The notes under the pieces: generated by a model
What the model saw: the letters and a program-made list of their open reading frames with translations, nothing else
The model's database searches: none
What the model was told of the DNA's origin: nothing
Made by a program: the position numbers and the translations under genes
In this document: positions 46,100-54,778 of the stretch, piece by piece
Layout: every line of letters starts with the position of its first letter
Numbering within the stretch: position 1 is the first letter of the stretch
NCBI RefSeq assembly: GCF_004362745.1
Contig: NZ_SNXY01000013.1
Span: forward strand, 1-64,000
Direction: 5' to 3'
DNA length: 64,000 nucleotides
Source: Oharaeibacter diazotrophicus
GTDB taxonomy: Bacteria > Pseudomonadota > Alphaproteobacteria > Rhizobiales > Pleomorphomonadaceae

Positions 46100-47500
46100 T
46101 CAGGGCTGCGGGTGGCCGGTGGCGCCGAGGGTCAGGCCGGTGGCGCGGTGCCAGGCGGCGCCGAAGCCGAGGACGCGGTCGTCGGCGAAGGACGGGCCGA
46201 CGAACATCAGCCCCTGCGGCAGCCCGTCGGGCCGGAAGCCGTTCGGCACGGCGAGGGCGCAGAACTCCATAAGGTTCACGAAGTTGGTGTAGCTGCCCAT
46301 GATCGCGTTGCACTCGACGTTGCGCTCCTCGAGCTCTTCGACGGTGAAGGTCGTCGGCGTCGTCGGCAGCACCATCACGTCGACGTCGTCGAACAGCGCG
46401 AGGGCGTATTTGCGGTGGCCGGCGAGTTCGTATTGCGCGACGAAGACGTCGGCGGCCGAATATTTCAGCGCCTGGGACAGCACCGCGCGCGTCGCCGGGT
46501 GGAAGCGGTCGCCGCAGGCCTCGAAGATCGGCTTCAGGTTGGCGTAGCGCCGCGCGATGAAGGCGTCCTCGTAGAGCATCCGCGCGGCCCGGTGCAGCAG
46601 GGCGTAGTCGAACGGCACCGCGGTGCCGCCCATCGCCTCCAGCCGGGCGATCGCGGCGTCGAACAGCGCCTCGGCGGCGTCGTCGCCGGCGAAGATCCGG
46701 CTCTCGCGGGACGGCACCGCGAAGCGGAAGCGCTCCGGCGGGGGCGAGATCGCGAGCCGGGTGGTCGCCGCCACCGGCAGCGACAGCGGGTCGCCGGCGT
46801 CGTGGCGGATCAGCACCTGGAGAGCGCGGACGTTGTCCTCGACGGTTAGCGTCAGCACGGTGTGGCTGGCGCCCATGCCGGCGGCGGAGCGGCCGAAGGG
46901 CACGAGGCCGTTGGTGGGCTTCAGGCCGACGATGTTGTTGAGCGCCGCCGGCACCCGGCCCGAGCCGGCCGCGTCGCCGCCGAGGGCGAAGGAGACGAGG
47001 CCGGCCGCGACCGCGACGCCGCCGCCGGAGGTCGAGCCGCCCGAGATGTAGGCGGGATCGAACACGCAGCGCGGAATGCCGTAGTCGGTGCGCACGCCGA
47101 CGAGGCCCATGCCGAACTGGTCCATGTTGTTCTTGCCGATCGCGATCGCCCCAGCTTCCAGCAGCAGGCGGACGTTCGGGTCGGTTTCGGTGGCGACGTG
47201 CTCGTTGGCGCGGCAGGCCTCGCTGGTCGGCAGGCCGGCGACGTCGAAATTGTCCTTGATGGCGAAGGGCAGACCGTAGAGCGGCAGGTCGTCCGGCCCG
47301 GCGACGGACGCCTCCAGCGCCGCGGCGGCGGCGAGCGCGCGCTCGCGCGGGATCAGCGTCGTCCACGCCGGGTCCGGCCCGCGGGCGGCGATGCGGTCGT
47401 AGACGGCGGCGACGACGGCGGACGGCGTCAGACTGCCCGAACGGTAGGCATCGTGGAGGGTGCGGAAGTCGAGGCTGCCGCCGATCGGGTCCCAGGTCAT
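46100..47500 (-). CDS. Amidase related to the allophanate hydrolase amidase domain
   Basis: A 466-residue amidase with K82 (PFAIKDNFDVAG), cis-Ser S156 (ISGGSTSGGGVAV) and nucleophile S180 (GGDAAGSGRVPAALNN). GSGRVPAALNNIVGLKPTNG and the FALGG lead are most like AtzF/DUR1,2-type allophanate hydrolases, which split allophanate to ammonia and carbon dioxide. The C-terminal domain of full-length AtzF (another 130 residues or so) is absent. The ATG at 47500 has no clear ribosome site. It is the first gene of an amidase pair; an ATTG/CAAT palindrome lies 108 bp upstream. Substrate unproven. Confidence 0.82.
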   Translation of the reverse strand: MTWDPIGGSLDFRTLHDAYRSGSLTPSAVVAAVYDRIAARGPDPAWTTLIPRERALAAAAALEASVAGPDDLPLYGLPFAIKDNFDVAGLPTSEACRANEHVATETDPNVRLLLEAGAIAIGKNNMDQFGMGLVGVRTDYGIPRCVFDPAYISGGSTSGGGVAVAAGLVSFALGGDAAGSGRVPAALNNIVGLKPTNGLVPFGRSAAGMGASHTVLTLTVEDNVRALQVLIRHDAGDPLSLPVAATTRLAISPPPERFRFAVPSRESRIFAGDDAAEALFDAAIARLEAMGGTAVPFDYALLHRAARMLYEDAFIARRYANLKPIFEACGDRFHPATRAVLSQALKYSAADVFVAQYELAGHRKYALALFDDVDVMVLPTTPTTFTVEELEERNVECNAIMGSYTNFVNLMEFCALAVPNGFRPDGLPQGLMFVGPSFADDRVLGFGAAWHRATGLTLGATGHPQP

Positions 47501-47864
47501 CGCGTCGGGCAATCCAGTACGCCACGGAGCATTCCGCCCGGTGCGGCGGCCCCGGGCGCGGCGGGGCCCTCGCGGGCGGTGACGCGGTGACGGGCACCGG
47601 CCGGGCGATTGTATGCAATTGCCGTGCAAGAGCGGGAGGGGTGCGGCGGATGCGCGGTCCGTGCCGCGCCGGTGTGCCCGAGGCGGCCGGTCGCGGAGCG
47701 GGTCGTCGCCGCGGAGTGCACACGTGTCGGGCGGGTCGCTCCGCGCAGCCACGGGGGAGCTTCGCCGGTCGGGAAGTTCGCGACGCCGCGGCGGTGCCGC
47801 GACGAGCGTCACCGGCGACGCCCGGCCCGCGGGTGCGAGATCCTGCGTTCCGCCTGCGCCCGCC
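47501..47864. promoter_or_regulatory. Region before the amidase pair with FCD/GntR-like palindrome ATTGTATGCAAT (47608-47619)
   Basis: These 364 bases lie between the sugar-permease gene end and the amidase start, both minus strand. I see no gene. ATTG-TATG-CAAT at 47608-47619 is very close to the ATTGTATACAAT palindrome bound by several FCD-type GntR regulators, and an 8-bp palindrome GCAATTGC overlaps it. No FCD regulator is encoded in the window. Confidence 0.4.
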
Positions 47865-48857
47865 TCACGCCGCCGCGACACGCGCGCCGGCGCGGGCGTT
47901 CTCGCGGCGGCGGGCGGCGGCGGCGAGGAGGCCGCGCTGCATCAGGATGAAGGCGAACAAGAGCGCGCCGATCACGATCTTGGTCCACCAGCTCGACAGC
48001 GTGCCGTCGAAGATGACGTAGGTCTGGATCAGGCCCTGGATCAGCACGCCGACGAAGGTGCCGGCGACGGTGCCGACGCCGCCGGTGAGCAGGGTGCCGC
48101 CGATCACCACGGCGGCGATGGTGTCGAGCTCGACGCCGGTCGCCGACAGCGAGTAGCCGGCCGAGGTGTAGAGCGCGAAGACGATGCCGGCGAGGCCGGA
48201 CAGGAAGCCCGACAGCGCGTAGATCGCCACCGTGGTGCGTCCGACCGGCACGCCCATCAGCTCGGCCGACTGGCGGTTGCCGCCGAGGGCGTAGACCGCG
48301 GTGCCGAAGCGGGTGCGGTGGGCGACGACGGCACCGATTACGAAGGTGACCAGCATGACGACGCCGACGAGCGTCAGCCGGCCGCCGCTCGGGATCTTCC
48401 AGCTCCACGAGGCGATCGCCGCGAAGGTCGGATGGTCGATCGGCACGGAATCGGTGGTGAGCAGGAAGCAGGCGCCGCGGGCGAAGAACATGCCGGCGAG
48501 GGTGACGATGAAGGGCGGCGTCTCGAGCTGGTGGATCATCGCGCCCATCACCGCGCCGAAGGCGGTGGTGATCGCGAGCACCAGCACGAAGGCGGCGATC
48601 GGATCGAGGCCCGCGCGGATCGTCACCGCCAGGAACACGCCGGTGAAGGCGATCACCGCGCCGACCGAGAGGTCGATGCCGCCCGACAGGATCACGAAAG
48701 TCGCCCCGACCGCGGCAACGCCGACGAAGGCGTTGTCGGTCAGGAGGTTGGCGACCACCCGCGTCGACGCCATGTTGGGGAACTGCAGCGTGGCGAGCGC
48801 GTAGGCCACGAGGAAGACGCCGATGGTGGCGAGGAGGGGCAGGTGGCGGGCGTTCAC
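47865..48857 (-). CDS. yjfF: Sugar ABC transporter permease, YjfF type
   Basis: A 330-residue inner-membrane permease with about nine to ten helices (AFVGVAAVGATFVILSGGID, LSVGAVIAFTGVFLAVTIRA, VVIGGTLLTGGVGTVAGTFV). GGIDLSVGAV and GNRQSAELMGVPV are typical of RbsC-class permeases, and the neighbours mark it as the YjfF member of a YtfQRT-YjfF galactofuranose-type importer. It overlaps the YtfT-type permease by 4 bp. The C-terminus is basic. Confidence 0.88.
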   Translation of the reverse strand: MNARHLPLLATIGVFLVAYALATLQFPNMASTRVVANLLTDNAFVGVAAVGATFVILSGGIDLSVGAVIAFTGVFLAVTIRAGLDPIAAFVLVLAITTAFGAVMGAMIHQLETPPFIVTLAGMFFARGACFLLTTDSVPIDHPTFAAIASWSWKIPSGGRLTLVGVVMLVTFVIGAVVAHRTRFGTAVYALGGNRQSAELMGVPVGRTTVAIYALSGFLSGLAGIVFALYTSAGYSLSATGVELDTIAAVVIGGTLLTGGVGTVAGTFVGVLIQGLIQTYVIFDGTLSSWWTKIVIGALLFAFILMQRGLLAAAARRRENARAGARVAAA

Positions 48858-49855
48858 GGCGCGTCGCTCCGCTTCAGGAAGGTGGCGAGGCGGCGCACCG
48901 CCGGCGACTGCAGCACCAGGATGACGGTGATGACGACCGCCTTGACGATCAGGTTCATCTCGGGCGGATAGCCCGACAGCAGGATGCCGGTGTTGAGCGC
49001 CTGGATGACGAGGGCGCCGACCAGCGACAACAGGATCGAGAAGCGGCCGCCGAACAGGCTGGTGCCGCCGATCACGACCGCCAGGATGGCGTCGAGCTCG
49101 AGCCAGAGGCCGGCGTTGTTGGCGTCGGCACCGCGGATGTCGGCGGTGACGACGAGGCCGGCGACCGCCGCGGCGACGCCCGAGGTGGCGTAGGCGGCCA
49201 TCAGCACGCCGCGGGCGTCGACGCCGGCATAGGCGCTGGCGAGCCGGTTGACGCCGATCGCCTCGATCATCAGGCCGAGCGCGGTCGCCCGGACCAGGAG
49301 GGCGGCGACGAGCGCCAGCGCCACCGCGATCACCACCGGCATCGGCAGGCCGAAGGCCGAACTGGCGGCGACGGCGGCGAGCGCCGGATCGGTGAAGGTG
49401 ACGATCTGGCCCTCGGTGACGAGCTGGGCGATGCCGCGGCCGGTCACCATCAGGATCAACGTCGCGATGATCGGCTGGATGTCGAGCACGGCGACCAGGA
49501 AGCCGTTCCAGAGGCCGCAGGCGAGGCCGGCGGCGAGGGCGGCGCCGATCACGAGAAAGATCGGTTGGCCGTCGGCGGCGAGGGTGGCGGCGACCGCGCC
49601 GGCGATCGCCATCACCGCGCCGACCGAGAGGTCGACGCCGCGGGTGGCGATCACCAGCGTCATGCCGATCGACAGGATCGCCACCGGCGCGCCGCGGTTC
49701 AGCACGTCGACGAGGCTGCCGAACAGCCGGCCGTCCTGGAGGCGGAGGTCGAAGAAGTCGGGGAACACCGCCCAGTTGGCGGCGAGCACGACGGCGAGCG
49801 TCAGGATCTGCGGCAGGGCGCCGCCGACGCCGCGGAGATTGCGGGCGAGCGTCAC
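48854..49855 (-). CDS. ytfT: Sugar ABC transporter permease, YtfT type
   Basis: A 333-residue permease with RbsC-class motifs MTLVIATRGVDLSVGAVMAI, VNRLASAYAGVDARGVLMAA and VVIGGTSLFGGRFSILLSLV. The start is GTG at 49855 within the YtfR stop (GTGA, 4-bp overlap), so translation is coupled to the ATPase. It pairs with the YjfF-type permease to form the channel. Confidence 0.88.
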   Translation of the reverse strand: MTLARNLRGVGGALPQILTLAVVLAANWAVFPDFFDLRLQDGRLFGSLVDVLNRGAPVAILSIGMTLVIATRGVDLSVGAVMAIAGAVAATLAADGQPIFLVIGAALAAGLACGLWNGFLVAVLDIQPIIATLILMVTGRGIAQLVTEGQIVTFTDPALAAVAASSAFGLPMPVVIAVALALVAALLVRATALGLMIEAIGVNRLASAYAGVDARGVLMAAYATSGVAAAVAGLVVTADIRGADANNAGLWLELDAILAVVIGGTSLFGGRFSILLSLVGALVIQALNTGILLSGYPPEMNLIVKAVVITVILVLQSPAVRRLATFLKRSDAP

Positions 49856-51360
49856 GGGCGGGCCTCCCCGGCGATGGCGCGGACGATGCCCTCGACCGAG
49901 ACGTCGGCGCCGGCGAGTTCGCCGACCTTGGCGCGGTCGCGCATCACCACGACGCGGTCGGAATAGGCGACGATCTCGTCGATCTCCGAGGAGATCACCA
50001 TCAGCGCGAGGCCGTCGTCGCACAGCTTCTCGATCAGGCGGATGATCTCGGCGTGGGCGCCGACGTCGATGCCGCGGGTCGGCTCGTCGAGGATCAGGAA
50101 GCGCGGCTCGGTGGCGAGCCAGCGGGCGAGCAGCGCCTTCTGCTGGTTGCCGCCGGAGAGCAGGCGGATCGGCTTGTCGACGTCGGAGGTGCGGATGTCG
50201 AGGAGGCGCACGAAGCGGGCGGCGATCGCCTCGGCCTCGCGGCGCGGAATCGGCCGCAGCCAGCCGCGCCGGGCTTGGAGGGCGAGCACGATGTTCTCGC
50301 GCACGCCGAGGTCGCCGACGATGCCCTCGGTCTTGCGGTCCTCCGGGCAGAAGCCGAAGCCGAGCGCGGCCGCGGCGCGCGGCGAGGCGATCCGAACGCG
50401 CCGGCCGTCGACGGTGGCGCTGCCGCTGTCGGCCTCCTTGACGCCGAACACCAGCTTGGCGGTCTCGGTGCGGCCCGAGCCGAGCAGGCCGGCGACGCCG
50501 ACCACCTCGCCGGGCCGGATCTCGAGGTCGAGCGGCTGCACGAAGGCGCGCCGGCCGTAGCCGGCGAGCGAGAGGAACGGCTCGGCGGCGGTGCGGGTGC
50601 CGCGGTGGCGGATCATGGTCTCCTCGGCGAGCTCGCGGCCGAGCATCATGGTGACGAGATCGAGCCGGGAGAGCTCGGCGATCCGGCGCTCGCCGACGAG
50701 CCGGCCGTTGCGCAGCACGGTGGCGCGGTCGCAGATCTCGAAGACCTGGTCGAGGAAGTGGGTGACGAAGACGACGCCGATGCCGCGGGCGGCGAGCCGG
50801 CGCACGGTCTGGAACAGCACCTGGACCTCGCCGGCGTCGAGGCTGGCGGTGGGCTCGTCGAGCACCAGCACCTTGCCGGAGAGGTCGACGGCGCGGGCGA
50901 TCGCCACGATTTGCTGGACCGCGACCGAGTGCTCGCCGAGCACGCTGTCGGGATCGACCGCGAGGCCGTATTCGGCGAGCAGCGCGGCGGCGTCGCGGCG
51001 CATCCGGCGGCCGTCGACGAAGCCGAGCCGGGTCGGCTGGCGGCCGAGGAAGAGGTTCTCCGCCACCGTCAGGTTCGGCAGCAGGTTGACCTCCTGGTAG
51101 ACCGTGCCGATGCCGTGGCGCTGGGCGTCGGCGGTGTCGGCCGGGTCGATCGCGACGCCGTCGAGGCGGACCTCGCCGCCGTCGCGGCGGTGGACGCCGG
51201 TCATCACCTTGATCAGCGTCGACTTGCCGGCGCCGTTCTCGCCGAGGAGGGCGTGGATCTCGCCGGCGCGCAGCGTGAAGTCGACCCGGTCGAGCGCCTT
51301 GACGCCGGGAAAGCTCTTGGCGAGGCCGCGGATCTCGAGCAGCGCCGGGGTCGGGTCCAT
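49852..51360 (-). CDS. ytfR: Sugar ABC transporter ATP-binding protein, YtfR type
   Basis: A 502-residue double ATPase. The first cassette has Walker A GENGAGKST, LLPNLTVAENLFLG and Walker B VLVLDEPTASLD. The second has a degenerate loop GLLGSGRTE, ENIVLALQARRGW, LSGGNQQKALLARWLAT and Walker B FLILDEPTRGIDVGAHAEI. The first-cassette signature reads HSVAVQQIVAIARAV, a normal degenerate form for this class. It energises a YtfQRT-YjfF-type importer. Confidence 0.93.
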   Translation of the reverse strand: MDPTPALLEIRGLAKSFPGVKALDRVDFTLRAGEIHALLGENGAGKSTLIKVMTGVHRRDGGEVRLDGVAIDPADTADAQRHGIGTVYQEVNLLPNLTVAENLFLGRQPTRLGFVDGRRMRRDAAALLAEYGLAVDPDSVLGEHSVAVQQIVAIARAVDLSGKVLVLDEPTASLDAGEVQVLFQTVRRLAARGIGVVFVTHFLDQVFEICDRATVLRNGRLVGERRIAELSRLDLVTMMLGRELAEETMIRHRGTRTAAEPFLSLAGYGRRAFVQPLDLEIRPGEVVGVAGLLGSGRTETAKLVFGVKEADSGSATVDGRRVRIASPRAAAALGFGFCPEDRKTEGIVGDLGVRENIVLALQARRGWLRPIPRREAEAIAARFVRLLDIRTSDVDKPIRLLSGGNQQKALLARWLATEPRFLILDEPTRGIDVGAHAEIIRLIEKLCDDGLALMVISSEIDEIVAYSDRVVVMRDRAKVGELAGADVSVEGIVRAIAGEARP

Positions 51361-51488
51361 GGATCGTCGTCCGTTGCGTGCGGGGCGCGGGCGGCACGGC
51401 GCCGCCCCGCCGACATGGCGGAACGCCGCCGGACTTGCCGCCCGACGGCGCCGTTCACGGGATCTCGGATCGCTTTACGCGATCCCGA

Positions 51489-52457
51489 TCAGTAGCCGAG
51501 GCCCTTGCGGCGCTCGTACTCTTCCTTGGCCGTGTCCGGCAGGTAGAGCCGGCTCTCGGTCTGGATCCACTTCGGCGGCATCGTGCCGTCCTTCTTGTAG
51601 GCGGCGATGACGTCGAAGGCCGGGCCGGCCATGTTCGGGGTCAGCTCGACGGTGGCGTTGGCCTCGCCCTCCGACATCGCCTTGAAGATGTCCGGCACGG
51701 CGTCGATCGAGACCATCAGGATGTCGGTGCCCGGCTTCAGGCCGGCTTCCTTGATCGCCTGGATGGCGCCGATCTGCATGTCGTCGTTGTGGGCGTAGAC
51801 GGCGCAGATGTTCTTGCCGCCGTTCTCGGCCTTGATGAAGCTCTCCATGACCTCCTTGCCCTTGGTGCGGGTGAAGTCGCCGGTCTGGGAGCGGATGATC
51901 TTCAGGTTGGCATGCGAGGCGATCGCCTCGTCGAAGCCCTTCTTGCGGTTGATCGCCGGCGAGGAGCCGACGGTGCCCTGCAGTTCGACGATGTTGCAGG
52001 GCTTGTCGCCGACCGTCTTCGCCAGCCACTCGCCGGCGACCGCGCCCTCGTGCACGGTGTCGGAGGTGACGGCGGTCAGGTAGAGGCTGTCGTCCTTGGT
52101 GTCGATGGTGCGGTCGAGCAGCACGACCGGGATCTCGGCGTCCTTGGCCTCGGCGAGCACGTCGTCCCAGCCGGTGGCGACCACGGGGGCGACGAAGATG
52201 GCGTCGACACCCTGGGCGATGAAGTTGCGGATCGCCTTGATCTGGTTCTCCTGCTTCTGCTGCGCGTCGGCGATCTTGAGATCGATGCCGCGCTTCTCGG
52301 CCTCGATCTTGGAGACCGAGGTCTCGGCGGCGCGCCAGCCGGACTCCGAGCCGATCTGCGAGAAGCCGATGGTCAGCTTGTCCTCGGCGGCGGCCGCGCC
52401 GGCGCCGAGCAGGCAGGCGAGCAGGCTCGCCCCGGCGAGCAGGGTCCTGAGTGTCAT
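51489..52457 (-). CDS. ytfQ: Sugar ABC transporter substrate-binding protein, YtfQ type
   Basis: A 322-residue periplasmic binding protein with a Sec signal peptide ending near AGAAAA (about residue 24). Mature motifs are IGFSQIGSESGWRAAETSVS, DAQQKQENQIKAIRNFIAQG, VVLLDRTID, and CAVYAHNDDMQIGAIQAIKE, all characteristic of YtfQ, which binds galactofuranose/galactose. It is the first gene of the importer operon (128 bp before ytfR) with a palindrome and tandem repeat upstream. The actual sugar is not determined; two amidases and a ferredoxin reductase are further downstream. Confidence 0.9.
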   Translation of the reverse strand: MTLRTLLAGASLLACLLGAGAAAAEDKLTIGFSQIGSESGWRAAETSVSKIEAEKRGIDLKIADAQQKQENQIKAIRNFIAQGVDAIFVAPVVATGWDDVLAEAKDAEIPVVLLDRTIDTKDDSLYLTAVTSDTVHEGAVAGEWLAKTVGDKPCNIVELQGTVGSSPAINRKKGFDEAIASHANLKIIRSQTGDFTRTKGKEVMESFIKAENGGKNICAVYAHNDDMQIGAIQAIKEAGLKPGTDILMVSIDAVPDIFKAMSEGEANATVELTPNMAGPAFDVIAAYKKDGTMPPKWIQTESRLYLPDTAKEEYERRKGLGY

Positions 52458-52534
52458 GGGTCTCTCCTCCCGAATACGATCGCGGCGGGTTGTCCCCGAC
52501 GTCCTCCGATCGGTGGAAAGCCTAAGGCCCGGTC

Positions 52535-52587
52535 GATTTGCCGATCAAATCAGAAATGGCGGGGGCGATATAACGGGGGTGGTATAA
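52535..52587. promoter_or_regulatory. Perfect 17-bp palindrome and tandem 14-bp repeat upstream of ytfQ
   Basis: GATTTG-CCGAT-CAAATC (52535-52551) is an exact inverted repeat 78 bp before the ytfQ start. Next to it CGGGGGCGATATAA (52560-52573) and CGGGGGTGGTATAA (52574-52587) are adjacent direct repeats with two differences. The remainder of the gene-free region 52458-52793 is AT-rich and shows nothing I can name. These are candidate operators for a LacI-type or similar sugar regulator not present in the window. Confidence 0.45.
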
Positions 52588-52793
52588 TGTAGGTCATCCA
52601 TCAACTCGGCGGCAAGAGCACGCTCCAGATGCGTGCCGACGTTCCACAAGAAGGATTGTGCACGAGACTAGACGCTAAGAAGGTTCGCTGCACATTTTAG
52701 CTCGGATGTGAGCGGTGTTATCTGAAGTCATCAGTAGCCGCGCATCTTCGACGGCGGAAGAAATGAAAAATTCCGTCCTGGACGGAAGCGACA

Positions 52794-53372
52794 CTATTCG
52801 GCTTGGACGGGAGCCGTTTTGCAGGTTGCCGCCACTTTTTCAATCAATGGCTCTGTTATCGGGACGAATATCGAAGCGGATCCGTCTCCCGATAGGAACT
52901 GCGAAACCGCAAAGATCCCGTCCTCCATGCTGACGTTCGCTATCAAATGAACATCTGCGATCTGGAGATCTTCGATATCCAACGAATAAGACGCAGATGT
53001 AGTGCCGAACGCGAATTTCCCGTTGGTGATTAGACGGTCCCGATCGCAGACGAGAAAGTCGACCTTTCCGGATCCAGTCGTGTCATCCTTATTGATTGTA
53101 AATGTAGTTCTCGTGAGTGCCCCGATTGCGCCACCGGTTGCAACGCTACGATAGACGTCGGGCAGAACCGTCCCATCGAACGAAAACTTGCCCGCATTCA
53201 AGTAGGAGGCGTCGTTCATCGAAAAGTAGTGATCTTTCAGCTCGTAGTAAGCTGTAATCAACCCGGCTAATCCGGCTGGTATGCCGAGAATGGTACCGAT
53301 ATGCTCAGCAACATATTTGCCAATTGCTCGCAGCCTATTCCACATGATGAAAGTCGTTCCGTGACTGGACAT
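52794..53372 (-). CDS. AT-rich orphan protein with N-terminal membrane segment
   Basis: A 192-residue protein of unknown function. A hydrophobic stretch near residues 20-42 (HIGTILGIPAGLAGLITAYY) may anchor it in the membrane. The rest is beta-rich and polar (KFSFDGTVLPDVYRS, KVDFLVCDRDRLITNGKFAF, SASIFVPITEPLIEKVAATC). Base composition is near 50 percent GC, well below its neighbours, suggesting transfer. The ATG at 53372 (CAGG upstream) is used; 53345 is the alternative. No family was recognised. Confidence 0.65.
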   Translation of the reverse strand: MSSHGTTFIMWNRLRAIGKYVAEHIGTILGIPAGLAGLITAYYELKDHYFSMNDASYLNAGKFSFDGTVLPDVYRSVATGGAIGALTRTTFTINKDDTTGSGKVDFLVCDRDRLITNGKFAFGTTSASYSLDIEDLQIADVHLIANVSMEDGIFAVSQFLSGDGSASIFVPITEPLIEKVAATCKTAPVQAE

Positions 53373-53461
53373 AACCTGAGCGTGTCATACTCCGAGATTC
53401 TACTCAATCTTTGCCTGCGGAATTTTTCAGAATGTTCGACTGACGAGCGAAGCACGCGCTC

Positions 53462-54448
53462 TCAAAACCGCCCGTTGATGTCGTCGAACAGCATCTGCGC
53501 GGCCGGTGACAGCGCGTGTCCCGCCAGCTTGGCGATGGCGTAGGGCGGCACGGCGAGGTCGCCGGCGACGGGGAGCGCGAGGACGCGGCCGTGCAGGCTG
53601 GCCTCGCCGCGGACGAATTCGACCACCGAGCGCGACAAGGGCGCGATGGCGTCGAGCTCGGTGATCGCGAGCAGGGTGAGGAACTGCGAGGCGGTGGCGA
53701 GCACCACCTTGGGCAGCGGCACCATCCGCTCGGCGAGATAGGCCTCGACGCTGCGGCGCAGGAGCCCGCCCGGCGGCTGCATCACCCAGTCGCATTCGGC
53801 GCAGGCCATCAGGTCGATCTCGCGGCGGCGGATCAGCGGATGGCCCTCGCGCACCACCAGGGAGATCGGCTCGTCGCCGGCGAGGCGGGTGAAATAGTAG
53901 CGGTGGTCGTGGGTCGGCGGGATGCGGCCGAGGAAGAAGTCGACCCGGCCGGCGTCGAGCGCGGTGATCAGGTTGTCGGAGGTGTCGACGACGACGCTGA
54001 AGTCGACCTGCGGATGGGTGAGCCGCGCCGCCTTGATCGCCGGCAGCACGAATTCCACCGCCGCGCCGGTGACGGCGCCGACGCGGACCTCGCCCATCAG
54101 CCCGGCCTTGAGGCGGGCGATCTCGCCGTCGGCCTCGGCGATCTCGCGGAACACGGCGCGGGCGCGCCGCGCCATCATCCGGCCGTAGAGCGTCAGCGAG
54201 ATGCCGCGGGCGTGGCGCTCGTAGAGCTTGGCGCCGGCGATCTCCTCGAGCTCGGCGGCGCAGCGCGAGGCCGCCGGCTGCGAGATCGCCAGCATCGCCG
54301 CCGCTGCGCTCATCTGCCCGGTCGCCTCCAGGGCGGCGAGCAGGCGCAGGTGGGTGAGCCGGAGCCCCTTGCGCACCAGTCGATCGCGCAGCGGACCCGG
54401 CATCCGGCCGTGCACCGGCAGGGCTTCGGCGTCGTCCTCATCCGCCAT
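53462..54448 (-). CDS. LysR-family transcriptional regulator
   Basis: A 328-residue LysR regulator. The HTH lies at about residues 30-62 (LRLLAALEATGQMSAAAAML, AISQPAASRCAAELEEIAGA), followed by a linker and a substrate domain (GEVRVGAVTGAAVEFVLPAI, DFFLGRIPP, LATASQFLTLLAITELDAIA). GGAGG is 7 bases before the ATG at 54448. It is divergent from the 6-hydroxynicotinate reductase operon and is its likely activator. The effector is probably a pathway intermediate, by analogy only. Confidence 0.92.
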   Translation of the reverse strand: MADEDDAEALPVHGRMPGPLRDRLVRKGLRLTHLRLLAALEATGQMSAAAAMLAISQPAASRCAAELEEIAGAKLYERHARGISLTLYGRMMARRARAVFREIAEADGEIARLKAGLMGEVRVGAVTGAAVEFVLPAIKAARLTHPQVDFSVVVDTSDNLITALDAGRVDFFLGRIPPTHDHRYYFTRLAGDEPISLVVREGHPLIRRREIDLMACAECDWVMQPPGGLLRRSVEAYLAERMVPLPKVVLATASQFLTLLAITELDAIAPLSRSVVEFVRGEASLHGRVLALPVAGDLAVPPYAIAKLAGHALSPAAQMLFDDINGRF

Positions 54449-54686
54449 CCGCGGACCTCCACGGCGCCGCCCCGACGCACCGCCCTCCCCGGCGGCGCGC
54501 GACGGCGCACCCGCGATGGGTAGCGCGCCGACCGGGGCACGGGCAACCCCGGGTGGGAAGGGCGCGGGATCCGACGGCGCTCCCGGGCGCCGGCGCGTCG
54601 ACCCGTCACCGGCCCCGCCCCCCGGGGTCGCCACGCGCCGGCTCCACCGTCCCCGTCCGCCCGCTGCCCCGTGGCCGTTTCCGCGA

Positions 54687-54715
54687 TTGACACTCGTTCG
54701 TCTACAAATGATATT
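54687..54715 (+). promoter_or_regulatory. Candidate sigma-70 promoter of the 6-hydroxynicotinate reductase operon
   Basis: TTGACA (54687-54692, full consensus) and GATATT (54710-54715, four of six) are 17 bp apart, 64 bp before the first ATG. They lie in an AT-richer pocket of the otherwise GC-rich divergent region 54449-54778, which holds no gene. The sequence CTCGTTCGTCTACAAATGAT between and beyond the boxes could hold a LysR or MarR site. Confidence 0.5.
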
Positions 54716-54778
54716 TCCGGGGACGCCGCGTCGGCCGGACCCTCCGGCCGTTCGTCGCGGCACGCCGAGGATGCGGCC

